NCBI RefSeq assembly: GCF_000802425.1
Contig: NZ_JRUD01000003.1
Location: 124,001-188,000 of the forward strand
Origin: Pseudomonas flexibilis
GTDB taxonomy: Bacteria > Pseudomonadota > Gammaproteobacteria > Pseudomonadales > Pseudomonadaceae
DNA: 64,000 nucleotides
Reading direction: 5' to 3'
Positions 17,359 through 24,381 of the stretch are shown here, in pieces. How positions within the stretch are numbered: the stretch's first letter is position 1; each line of letters opens with the position of its first letter. The translations under genes and the position numbers were made by a program. A model generated the notes under the pieces. It had not been told where the DNA came from. It made no database searches and worked only from the letters and a program-made list of their open reading frames with translations.

Positions 17359-17919
17359 ATGCCCACCATCACCCTCGCACCCGATTCCCGCGACCTGCTG
17401 GTCGCCCAGGTTGCCCAGAACGGCACCTTTATCCATGGCCTGTGCAATGCCCAGGGCCTGACCGTCGCCATCGTCTATGTGCTCATCGAGCAGTGCGACG
17501 CCGCCGTCCACCTGCGCGTGGAGCTGGGCGACAGCCGCAACACCCTGACCCTGGCCCGCCGCGCCGACAACGCCGAGTGTGTGGCCCGCTTCATCGAAGA
17601 GCTGGCCAACGGAGTCAGCCCGGTGAGCGTGCCGACCATCGATGAGATCGAATGGGTCAGCGCGCGGGAGATCCTGCTGCGCGATGCCGTGCGCCTGGGG
17701 CAGGGCACCTTTCACTTGCCGGATGACCAGGACCTCGACCTGGACCTGGTGGTCCATCCGGCCACCACCGATCCGCTTCGCTCCGTCTTCTACTTCGAAA
17801 TGCACGGGCGGTGCGTCACCCTGCCGGTGCTGTTGCCGAAAGACCGGGAACAGGCCTACCGCCTGCTGGCCGACTGCGTACCGGAGCTGATGGCCAACTA
17901 CCGCTCCTGGGCGGCCTGA
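17359..17919 (+). CDS. Phage early protein, unknown
   Basis: A 186-residue soluble protein, first gene of the CI-controlled early operon. No signal peptide or membrane helix. It is rich in beta-prone and acidic stretches (TFHLPDDQDLDLDLVVHP) and ends VPELMANYRSWAA. GGAGAG precedes the ATG. No family recognised; first-operon position suggests an early host-takeover or regulatory role, which is inference. Confidence 0.6.
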   Translation: MPTITLAPDSRDLLVAQVAQNGTFIHGLCNAQGLTVAIVYVLIEQCDAAVHLRVELGDSRNTLTLARRADNAECVARFIEELANGVSPVSVPTIDEIEWVSAREILLRDAVRLGQGTFHLPDDQDLDLDLVVHPATTDPLRSVFYFEMHGRCVTLPVLLPKDREQAYRLLADCVPELMANYRSWAA

Positions 17920-17922
17920 GCC

Positions 17923-18921
17923 ATGCGGGCCTACACCATGCCCGCCTGGGCTCGCTGGGTGTTGCTGATCATTGCGGTCGCGCTGGGCAGTGTTACCGCG
18001 CTGTCGGTGTCCACGGCCGTGGGCGCGCTGATCGCCGACCCGCTGCTGTCTCGCGTGTACGCCGGCGCCGCCGTGCTGCTCGATGCCTACAAGTACCTGG
18101 CCTGGCCCATCGCTCTGGGCCTGTCCGGCGCCGGCCGTAAGGGCTATGCGTTCCTGATGATCGCCACTGCCCTGGTGCTCGGCGCGGTATCGGCCTGGGC
18201 CACCTACGACCGCGCGCTCACTGCGGTGCTGACGGATCAGGCGCGCAAGGTAGCCATTGTCGAGCAGCGCATCGCTGACCTGCAGACGGTACGTGCCGAT
18301 GCGCTGACCCGGCTCGCCACCCTGGACGATGAGGCGCGCTCCATTGGCGAGCAGGCCCGCCAGTTGCGCGAGCGCGACATCGTCACCAAGGCCCAGTTGC
18401 TGGAGAACGCCGCGTTGCCGCGTATCGCCGCCCAGCGCGAGCAGGCGTTGCTGCGACTGGACCGTGTCTCCCTGGAGCTGACTGAGCTGCGCTCGCAACC
18501 GCAGGCCGCTGCCGGGCTGACCGAGCTGCTGGCCATGGTGCTGTGCGGTTTCTTCGCTCTGGCCCTGGAGGTGGTGCCGGCCCTGATCGGTGCCGTGTTG
18601 CGCCTGTCCGCGCCGCTGGCAACGGCATCGGCAACGCCTGTTGCCCAGGTGCCGGCTACTCCCGTGATGCGCCCGGCAACAGCCGATGCGGGACCGGTGG
18701 CGACAGCGGCAACGCCTGTTGCTGTCGAGTCGGCAACGGATGAGGCACTGCTGCAGACGATTCGGGAAATGGCCCAGGGTGCGCCACCCGGTACCGCACT
18801 CACCGTCCGCGACGTTGCGGCCAGCGCCCGGGTGGGCACTCACCGCGCCACGAAATTGCTACGCGCCGCCGTCGAGCTGGGCGAGCTGCGCAAGACCACC
18901 AGCGGCTATGTGACCGCGTAA
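17923..18921 (+). CDS. Membrane-anchored protein with coiled coil and C-terminal winged helix
   Basis: A 332-residue protein 3 bp after its neighbour. Order: hydrophobic helices at about 10-35, 47-65 and 70-88; a long charged coiled coil (about 95-185); another hydrophobic helix (about 190-225, LLAMVLCGFFALALEVVPAL); an Ala/Thr/Pro-Val linker with repeated ATPVA; and a winged-helix domain (about 265-332) with ALTVRDVAASARVGTHRATKLLRAAVELG. A membrane-tethered DNA-binding-type domain is unusual for a phage early gene. Function unknown; it may link DNA to the membrane or sense an envelope signal. Confidence 0.65.
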   Translation: MRAYTMPAWARWVLLIIAVALGSVTALSVSTAVGALIADPLLSRVYAGAAVLLDAYKYLAWPIALGLSGAGRKGYAFLMIATALVLGAVSAWATYDRALTAVLTDQARKVAIVEQRIADLQTVRADALTRLATLDDEARSIGEQARQLRERDIVTKAQLLENAALPRIAAQREQALLRLDRVSLELTELRSQPQAAAGLTELLAMVLCGFFALALEVVPALIGAVLRLSAPLATASATPVAQVPATPVMRPATADAGPVATAATPVAVESATDEALLQTIREMAQGAPPGTALTVRDVAASARVGTHRATKLLRAAVELGELRKTTSGYVTA

Positions 18922-18929
18922 GGAGGCCA

Positions 18930-19151
18930 ATGATGAATATCCAACTGAGTGAGCTGGGCTCGGAGGAAATGAGCCGCCTGTTGCCGGAGTTCACCGAAGC
19001 GAACGCAGCGGTTGACCGTGCGCTGGATGCCAACGACAGGGAAGCCTTTGCGTCGGCAACGATCCACAAGCATCGGCTCTCCGTGCGCATCGCCAACCTG
19101 GTACTGGCAACGGTATCGACTGCGCAATGGGTTGAAGGGGTAACGCAATGA
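18930..19151 (+). CDS. Small phage early protein, unknown
   Basis: A 73-residue helical, acidic protein (MMNIQLSELGSEEMSRLLPE) with a strong AAGGAGG site. It overlaps the next gene by 4 bp (ATGA). No family recognised. Confidence 0.55.
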   Translation: MMNIQLSELGSEEMSRLLPEFTEANAAVDRALDANDREAFASATIHKHRLSVRIANLVLATVSTAQWVEGVTQ

Positions 19152-19450
19152 TCGGCATCCCCGAGACCGGCACCCTGCAGCACGGCTGCATCAGCGCCAA
19201 TGTCACCACCGGCTACCGGTTCACCACGGCCGATGGCCGCCCGGCGCGTATGGCCCTCATCGATGAGCAGGGCAACGTGATCGAGGCCGGCGACACCGTG
19301 GCACGCGAAGCCTGGAACGTGTGCATCAAGGTGCAGAAGAACTTCTGGATCGGCCAGGGCCACCTGGTGGTGCACAGCGCCCCGCCCGGCGTGGCCACTC
19401 AAGCGGCCGCACCGGCCGAGCAAACCCCGCGCCGCCGCGCGCGGGGCTGA
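19148..19450 (+). CDS. Small phage early protein, unknown
   Basis: A 100-residue protein with a beta-rich core (GYRFTTADGRPARMALIDEQG) and a basic tail (TPRRRARG). Its start overlaps the previous stop, so it is translationally coupled. No family recognised. Confidence 0.55.
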   Translation: MIGIPETGTLQHGCISANVTTGYRFTTADGRPARMALIDEQGNVIEAGDTVAREAWNVCIKVQKNFWIGQGHLVVHSAPPGVATQAAAPAEQTPRRRARG

Positions 19451-19468
19451 TACCACCAAGGAGCAGTT

Positions 19469-20407
19469 ATGTTTTTCCGGAACCTGTTGATGTACCGGCT
19501 GTTGGCCGATTTCCGCCTGGATGTCGAAGCGCTGCCCACGGCGCTGGCCGAGAAGCCGGCGCGGCCCTGCGGCAGCCAGGAGCTGTCCACCTATGGCTTT
19601 GTTGCCCCGCTGGGCAAGGGCGAGGAGGCGCCGCTGCTGCACGCCTGCCAGGGCTTCCTTCTGATTGCTGCCCGCCAGGAGGAGCGGATGCTCCCCGGTA
19701 GCGTGGTGCGTGATGCGCTCCAGGAGAAGATCGAGGCGATCGAAGCCGAGCAGATGCGCAAGGTCTACAAGAAGGAGCGCGAACAGTTGAAGGACGAGAT
19801 TGTCCAGGAGTTCCTGCCCCGGGCCTTCACCCGTCGCAAGCAGATCTTCGCCGCCATCGACCCGCAGGCCGGGTTGGTGCTCGTGAATACCAGCAGCCAT
19901 CGTCAGGCCGAGGATCTGCTCAGCACCCTCCGCGAAGTCCTGGGCAGCCTGCCGGTGCGGCCGCTGAACGTGAAGCACGACCCGAGGCGAGCGTTCACTC
20001 AGTGGGTGAAAGACAGGTCCGTCAGCCACGGTCTGCACCTACGCGATCGCGCTGTGCTGATCGATCCCCACGAGGACGGAGGCAAGATCGCCGCCACCCG
20101 GCAGGACCTGTCTAGCGACGAGATCCAGAACCACCTCGCGGCCGGCAAGTTCGTGACCACGCTCAGCCTGGCCTGGGAGGACAAGCTGTCCTTCGTCATC
20201 GACCACAAGCTGACCATCCACCGCCTGACCTTTGATGACCTGCTGCAGGAGCAGGCCGAGCAGGACGGTGGCGACGACAGCAACGGCCAGTTCGACGCCT
20301 CGTTCGTGCTGATGATGCTGACCTTCCGGGAGTTCGTGCCGGCGCTGCTGGAGGCGCTGGGCGGGGAGGAGATCTCGGGCACAGTCAGCGAAGGGGGTGA
20401 GGCATGA
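19469..20407 (+). CDS. rdgC: Phage-encoded recombination-associated protein RdgC
   Basis: A 312-residue RdgC homologue: N-terminal [11 protein letters not shown], the [11 protein letters not shown] region, [19 protein letters not shown] and [11 protein letters not shown] near the middle. RdgC forms a ring on double-stranded DNA and restrains RecA. A phage copy may protect replicating DNA or temper RecA during induction. It overlaps the next gene by 4 bp. Slightly longer than typical, with an acidic QDGGDDSNG stretch. Confidence 0.9.
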   Translation: MFFRNLLMYRLLADFRLDVEALPTALAEKPARPCGSQELSTYGFVAPLGKGEEAPLLHACQGFLLIAARQEERMLPGSVVRDALQEKIEAIEAEQMRKVYKKEREQLKDEIVQEFLPRAFTRRKQIFAAIDPQAGLVLVNTSSHRQAEDLLSTLREVLGSLPVRPLNVKHDPRRAFTQWVKDRSVSHGLHLRDRAVLIDPHEDGGKIAATRQDLSSDEIQNHLAAGKFVTTLSLAWEDKLSFVIDHKLTIHRLTFDDLLQEQAEQDGGDDSNGQFDASFVLMMLTFREFVPALLEALGGEEISGTVSEGGEA

Positions 20408-20742
20408 GAATACGCAGCAGAGGAAGCATCACCATCGACGGCCGAACGTTCAGCGGCGATGTGGTCATCCAGGGGGACGGCACGGTTACGGTGAACGATC
20501 AGCAGCAGGGCAGCTTGGTCGGACCTGTGACCATTACGGTGGACGGTAATGTCGAGCATCTGGAAGCCGGTAGCGGCAGCGTCACGGTGACCGGGGCTGC
20601 CGGTACGGTCAGAACCATGAGCGGCAATGTTCGCTGCGGTGATGTGGAGGGGGATGTCGGCACCATGTCCGGATCGGTGACCTGTGGTGCGATCCGGGGC
20701 AATGTGAAAACCCTTTCGGGCTCGATCAACTGTGGGAGGTAA
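20404..20742 (+). CDS. Small beta-solenoid protein
   Basis: A 112-residue protein made almost wholly of short repeats: [58 protein letters not shown]. The regular Gly/Val/Ser spacing with Cys stacked at the same rung position predicts a right-handed beta-helix, like bactofilin or DUF4097-type repeats. Translationally coupled to rdgC. Function unknown; small beta-solenoids can mimic DNA (pentapeptide proteins) or form filaments. Confidence 0.6.
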   Translation: MRIRSRGSITIDGRTFSGDVVIQGDGTVTVNDQQQGSLVGPVTITVDGNVEHLEAGSGSVTVTGAAGTVRTMSGNVRCGDVEGDVGTMSGSVTCGAIRGNVKTLSGSINCGR

Positions 20743-20748
20743 GGCTCT

Positions 20749-20970
20749 ATGACCGAAGTGACCATTACCGTGCGCTACACCGGGCACACCTACGTGGCCC
20801 GCTGCCGTGGTCATAAACCCACCGCCAGCTGCGTGTACGACCCCGCGCTGGCAGCCAAGGCGCTGGCCCGCAAGCTGGAACTGGATGAGGAGAGCGTGGC
20901 CAAGACGGCGGGTAGCGGTGACTACCTGGAGTTCACGGCCCTGGCCAGCGTGGAGGTGCTGCATGACTGA
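20749..20970 (+). CDS. Small phage early protein, unknown
   Basis: A 73-residue protein (MTEVTITVRYTGHTYVARCR) with a beta-alpha layout and two Cys. It overlaps the next gene by 8 bp. No family recognised. Confidence 0.55.
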   Translation: MTEVTITVRYTGHTYVARCRGHKPTASCVYDPALAAKALARKLELDEESVAKTAGSGDYLEFTALASVEVLHD

Positions 20971-21190
20971 GATCACTCAGGATCAACTGCGCGAGCTGCT
21001 GCGCCTCTACTTCCGCTCAGTCTACGGAAGCCAAAGAAAGGCAGCTGCAGCGTTGGGTGTGAGTGATGCTTACGTTTCAGCGGTGTTGCTTGGGCGAAGC
21101 TCGGTGCCGGCCGGTTGGATGGGGCTGGTGGGTGCTAGAGCTGTGCTGGTTGTGCCAGAGTGTTCGACGAAAGCAGAAAGCCCCGCATGA
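20963..21190 (+). CDS. Small helix-turn-helix protein
   Basis: A 75-residue protein with an XRE-like helix-turn-helix: GSQRKAAAALGVSDAYVSAVLLG. Start 20963 lies within the end of the previous gene. It is the last gene of the early operon, ending at a bidirectional terminator. It could be a late-early regulator or an excisionase-type accessory factor; this is inference. Confidence 0.6.
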   Translation: MTEITQDQLRELLRLYFRSVYGSQRKAAAALGVSDAYVSAVLLGRSSVPAGWMGLVGARAVLVVPECSTKAESPA

Positions 21191-21204
21191 TGCGGGGCTT
21201 TCTT
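21176..21204. terminator. Bidirectional terminator between convergent early and cI operons
   Basis: Near-perfect palindrome: GAAAGCCCCGCAT, one base, ATGCGGGGCTTTC. A-rich sequence on one side and TTTCTT on the other would serve both strands. Confidence 0.8.
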
Positions 21205-21524
21205 CAAGCGGTTTGACTGTGACCAACTAGTTGGGAAAGCCCAATTCCCAGCGCTGAAAGCACAGTCCGGAGCGTATGGAGGCCGGGGTTACCGCCGGTA
21301 TCGAACTGGCGGTACAGGTTGGTACGGCTCAGGCCGGTGGTCCGAGCCAGCTCGGTAAACCCAAGGCGCGCTTCAATTATGCGTCTTACAGCCTGAAGGA
21401 AAACGGCCTCACCGCCTTCCTCATCAATTTCTTCCAGTGCTGCAGAGAGGTATTCGATGGCAAAATCTTGGTCCTCACGGAGCATCTTGAGGACGCTATC
21501 TTCGTGATTGCTGACTCTTTTCAT
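21204..21524 (-). CDS. HigA-like antitoxin (XRE family)
   Basis: A 106-residue protein typical of the putative addiction-module antidote family: an acidic N-terminal segment (EYLSAALEEIDEEGGEAVFLQAVR) then a helix-turn-helix (GFTELARTTGLSRTNLYRQF). AAGGAGA precedes the ATG, and the start overlaps the toxin stop as ATGA. It would neutralise the toxin and autoregulate the pair. Confidence 0.85.
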   Translation of the reverse strand: MKRVSNHEDSVLKMLREDQDFAIEYLSAALEEIDEEGGEAVFLQAVRRIIEARLGFTELARTTGLSRTNLYRQFDTGGNPGLHTLRTVLSALGIGLSQLVGHSQTA

Positions 21525-21847
21525 TGCCTGAGTTCTCCTTTGAGCGCAAGCCATACCTTTACGGCTTCGTCAATGTCCTTCTGCTGGCTTTTTTTGGTGC
21601 CGCCGCCAAGCAGGAGGATTACCTTGGTTCCTTCTACGGCAAAGTAAACCCGGTAGCCGGGGCCGTAGTGAATTTTCAGTTCGCGAACCCCGTGCCCAAC
21701 TGGCTCGTTGTCCCCGAAATTTCCATTTGCAGCTCGGTCAACTCGAGTGGTGATGCGTGCCTTTGCGCTGCGATCCTGGAGGGAGTCGAGCCACGCTTGG
21801 TAGATATCGATACCGTTGTCACTGTGAGCGTGTTCGACTTCGTACAT
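21521..21847 (-). CDS. RelE/HigB-type toxin (phage-derived Gp49-like killer protein)
   Basis: A 108-residue protein: YQAWLDSLQDRSAKARITTRVDR, GVRELKIHYGPGYRVYFAVEG and VILLLGGGTKKSQQKDIDEA, the standard pattern of ParE/RelE-superfamily addiction-module killers. It probably acts as a ribosome-dependent mRNA interferase. The toxin precedes the antitoxin, the HigBA order. It may stabilise the lysogen or act in phage exclusion. Confidence 0.85.
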   Translation of the reverse strand: MYEVEHAHSDNGIDIYQAWLDSLQDRSAKARITTRVDRAANGNFGDNEPVGHGVRELKIHYGPGYRVYFAVEGTKVILLLGGGTKKSQQKDIDEAVKVWLALKGELRQ

Positions 21848-21946
21848 CCGTACCCTTCCCTCGAGCTCAAGTGTACCTTTTAAGGGACAGCTTACTAATT
21901 GAAATAATGCATTGGTGTAACCACACCGATTTGGCCAGAGGCGGGG

Positions 21947-22588
21947 TCAGGCCCCCAGCAGCGCCTGCTGCCATTGCTCCTCGCCCACAATGGCGATCGG
22001 AAAGCCTTCCTCGCGCAGCTCCACGGCGCGCAGGATCTTGGTGCCGTAGCTGGTGTGCCGCCACTGCTCGTTGCCGATGCTGCCCACCACCAGGAAGTTC
22101 ACCTTTCTGCTGACCGAGGCACCGATCTCGCCGCCGCGATCGATCACCAGCTTCTCGCACTCGCGGCGCGGGCCGAAGGCCATGGTGCCGGTGAACAGGA
22201 ATACGCGGCCTTCGCAGATGATGTCCGGCGCCGGCTGGTTGAGGGGCAGGGGGTTGGGCGCGGTGTAGGCCCTGGCGGTGGGGCTGGCCACAGTGAGGCC
22301 AGCGAAGCCGCGCAGGGTATCCAGCAGCTCGGCCGACTCTTCGGCATCGAGCACGCCGTCCTGCAGCATCAGGCTGATGCGCTGGTAAAGCAGGTTGATG
22401 ACGGGGTCGTCCAGGTGCGCCAGTTGAGTCTCGATCCACTGGCGCAGGAACTGCGCTTCTTCGACCTTGACCACACCATCGGCCGCAATGCCGGCGGCCA
22501 GGCCTGCGAGTACATCGGCGCTGCGGCGGTCCATGCGGGCTGCGTTGAAGAAGCGGCTGTTGGCAAACTCGTTGTGCAGATCAGACAT
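21947..22588 (-). CDS. BRCT-domain protein
   Basis: A 213-residue protein. The N-terminal half is helical (about 1-110). The C-terminal half is a BRCT domain with ICEGRVFLFTGTMAFGPRRECEKLVIDRGGE, SRKVNFLVVGSIG and GTKILRAVELREEG, close to the NAD-dependent DNA ligase type. No ligase or exonuclease domain is attached. It lies 32 bp after cI in the same operon, so it is likely expressed in the lysogen. Confidence 0.8.
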   Translation of the reverse strand: MSDLHNEFANSRFFNAARMDRRSADVLAGLAAGIAADGVVKVEEAQFLRQWIETQLAHLDDPVINLLYQRISLMLQDGVLDAEESAELLDTLRGFAGLTVASPTARAYTAPNPLPLNQPAPDIICEGRVFLFTGTMAFGPRRECEKLVIDRGGEIGASVSRKVNFLVVGSIGNEQWRHTSYGTKILRAVELREEGFPIAIVGEEQWQQALLGA

Positions 22589-22620
22589 TTCTCACGTTCC
22601 TTGTGAAGGGGAGGCGTGGA

Positions 22621-23367
22621 CTACAAGCCGGGGATCTTCGCGTCGATCACCCGGCCGATGATTTCCCAGGTGCCGTCCATGGGGATGGTCTGGTACTGGG
22701 GGTTGAGGGGGACCAGGTACTCAATGCCGGCATCCCGGATGTATTGCTTGAAGGTGACGCTGTCGTCGTCATCGCCGCCGCGGCCGTTGAGGTTGCGGGC
22801 GATGTAGTACTTGCCGCTGACCAGGTCGAAGTCCTTGCGCACCAGGATGTAGGTGCCTTCCGGGAAGGAGGGCTGCACGTCGCGGGTCATGGAGTGGCCG
22901 CGCACGGTCAGCCAGTAGGCGCCTTCGCCGGCGTTCTCGGTGGAGCTCAGCCAGGTGTCGGCGATGCCCTGCGGATAGCAGACCGAGGACTCGCACGCCT
23001 CGCCGGCGGCCACCCAACTGATCAGCGGGTACTCGCGGGGTTCGCGGCGTGGCTGCGGTGCGGGGGAAACGTTGCCGTGTTCGGTCGCGGCCGCGAGCTG
23101 GGCAATCTCGGCCGCAAGGCGGGGACTGAAACTGTCCACAGGCTCTTCGATAAGGCGAGCAAAGGCTGCGGCAAACCTGGCGTTTAGAGGGTTGGTGCCG
23201 TTGAGGTAGTAGGCGACAGACGGGGGCGAAACTCCGATCTCGTCAGCGATTTTTTTCTGGCTGAGCTTGAGCGCGTTTTTCTTTGCCAAGAAAAGCTTCT
23301 GCGCTGCATGACATTCAGCCAAAAGCTCTGGACTAAGGGGCTTCTTCTTCGACATGGGCGCAATCAT
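22621..23367 (-). CDS. CI-type phage repressor with LexA/S24 autocleavage domain
   Basis: A 248-residue repressor (numbering from 23367). The helix-turn-helix is at about 36-56 (LSQKKIADEIGVSPPSVAYYL). The C-terminal S24 domain has an Ala-Gly cleavage site (SWVAAGEA, 121/122), the nucleophile Ser159 in GHSM and the catalytic Lys207 in VTFKQY. RecA-stimulated self-cleavage would induce the phage. Start 23367 falls in the first operator; the alternative is 23355 (MSKKKP). Neither has a good ribosome-binding site, so a leaderless or nearly leaderless message, as for lambda cI, is possible. Confidence 0.9.
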   Translation of the reverse strand: MIAPMSKKKPLSPELLAECHAAQKLFLAKKNALKLSQKKIADEIGVSPPSVAYYLNGTNPLNARFAAAFARLIEEPVDSFSPRLAAEIAQLAAATEHGNVSPAPQPRREPREYPLISWVAAGEACESSVCYPQGIADTWLSSTENAGEGAYWLTVRGHSMTRDVQPSFPEGTYILVRKDFDLVSGKYYIARNLNGRGGDDDDSVTFKQYIRDAGIEYLVPLNPQYQTIPMDGTWEIIGRVIDAKIPGL

Positions 23368-23429
23368 AAACCGTCGGTTAATAAAGTAAATTAGCCGACG
23401 GCGTTGCGCTAATCGAAGCCGCCGGCTAA
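23367..23429. promoter_or_regulatory. Right operator triplet (three 15-bp sites at 24-bp spacing)
   Basis: Sites: 23367-23381 TAAACC-GTC-GGTTAA; 23391-23405 TTAGCC-GAC-GGCGTT; 23415-23429 GAAGCC-GCC-GGCTAA. All fit TTAGCC-N3-GGCTAA and start exactly 24 bp apart, like lambda OR1-3. The first overlaps the cI start; the last overlaps the cro promoter -10. Confidence 0.8.
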
Positions 23430-23432
23430 TAT
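23404..23432 (+). promoter_or_regulatory. PR-type promoter for cro
   Basis: TTGCGC (23404-23409), a 17-bp spacer and TAATAT (23427-23432), 31 bp upstream of the cro ATG and overlapped by two operators. Confidence 0.75.
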
Positions 23433-23462
23433 CCCTGCGTCCTAAGGTTGCAGGGGCCAGTC

Positions 23463-23657
23463 ATGCAGAAAATTCAGTTATCAGAGCTCGTCTCTACAAA
23501 GGGGCTTGCTGCGGTTTCCCGGGCCCTTGGTGTGAGTCCGCCCGCCATTCACAAAGCGATAAGTGTCAATCGCAACATCTTTGTCACGGTGCGAGATGAC
23601 GGCACCTGGGTGGCGGAAGAAGTCCGCCCGTTTCCCTCTCAAAAAAAAACCGCCTGA
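23463..23657 (+). CDS. Cro-like repressor
   Basis: A 64-residue protein with the Cro layout: MQKIQLSELVSTKGLAAVSR, the helix-turn-helix ALGVSPPAIHKAISV, then a beta hairpin (RNIFVTVRDDGTWVAEEVRP) and a Lys-containing tail. It is divergent from cI across the operator triplet. It would compete for the same sites and favour lytic growth. The coding end contains a run of nine A. Confidence 0.85.
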   Translation: MQKIQLSELVSTKGLAAVSRALGVSPPAIHKAISVNRNIFVTVRDDGTWVAEEVRPFPSQKKTA

Positions 23658-23710
23658 CCCCGCCCTGCGGCCGGTCAGCGGCGCAGGGCAGGCAGGTCGG
23701 ACTCTAGGAG
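23641..23710 (+). promoter_or_regulatory. A9 run and possible H-type pseudoknot at the cro 3' end and next-gene leader
   Basis: Nine A (23641-23649) in cro are followed four nt later by CTGACC (23654-59) pairing with GGTCAG (23673-78), interleaved with GCCCTGCG (23662-69) pairing with CGCAGGGC (23682-89). Both stems are perfect. A -1 slip would extend Cro to a TAG at 23704-23706, touching the AGGAG of the next gene. Structure and slip are inferred by eye. Confidence 0.35.
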
Positions 23711-23722
23711 CCACCGCCCCTC

Positions 23723-24370
23723 ATGACCACGTCCAACCCCCGACATAACCCGTCTGGCCTGCGGGTTTCCCGCGACCAGGTGCTGGTGGCCTACGCCACC
23801 CAGATGATCGCCCGCACCCAGCTGAGCCAGGACGATTTCGCCCAGGCGCTCAGCGCCCAGCTGCATCTGCTTATTCCTATCAAGGCCGTCGCGGCCAACG
23901 TGCCGGACTTCGAGGCTCTGGCCCGTGGCAACGACACGGCTGCCTTCCTGCGCGCCTCCGGCGCCTGGTTGCGTCGCGTCGGCCGCTGGCTGAGCGGGGA
24001 GGTGGAGGTGCCCGGCTGGATCGAGGAGGCCTGGGTGCAGGCCCTGACAGGCGAGTACCAGGAGCGCTGCCTCAACGAGCTGGCCAGCCGCCACGGCCTG
24101 ACCGGCGCCCGCGCGCTGGAGGGCAACGCCTGCCCAGTGGGTGTGTTCGGCCAACTGGTGGCCCGGCTCGGGCAGACGGTGGAGCTGGGCAGCGAGATCC
24201 TTGCCGACGGCAAGATCGACGAGGGCGATCTGCCGTTGCTGCCAGAGTTCATCGATCGCCTGAAGGCGGTGGAGGCCCGCTGCGGCGAGCTGCGCACCAA
24301 GGCGCAGATGGCCATGGCCAATGAGTCCACGTCTCCCGTTGCGCCGGTGCGCGCCGTGCGTACCCGGTAG
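23723..24370 (+). CDS. Phage early protein preceding rep, unknown
   Basis: A 215-residue, mostly helical protein (QVLVAYATQMIARTQLSQDD, PGWIEEAWVQALTGEYQERC) without membrane segments. AGGAG lies 12 nt before the ATG. It is between cro and the Rep gene, the position of CII or replication-accessory genes in other phages. No family recognised. Confidence 0.6.
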   Translation: MTTSNPRHNPSGLRVSRDQVLVAYATQMIARTQLSQDDFAQALSAQLHLLIPIKAVAANVPDFEALARGNDTAAFLRASGAWLRRVGRWLSGEVEVPGWIEEAWVQALTGEYQERCLNELASRHGLTGARALEGNACPVGVFGQLVARLGQTVELGSEILADGKIDEGDLPLLPEFIDRLKAVEARCGELRTKAQMAMANESTSPVAPVRAVRTR

Positions 24371-24381
24371 CGATCGATTCG

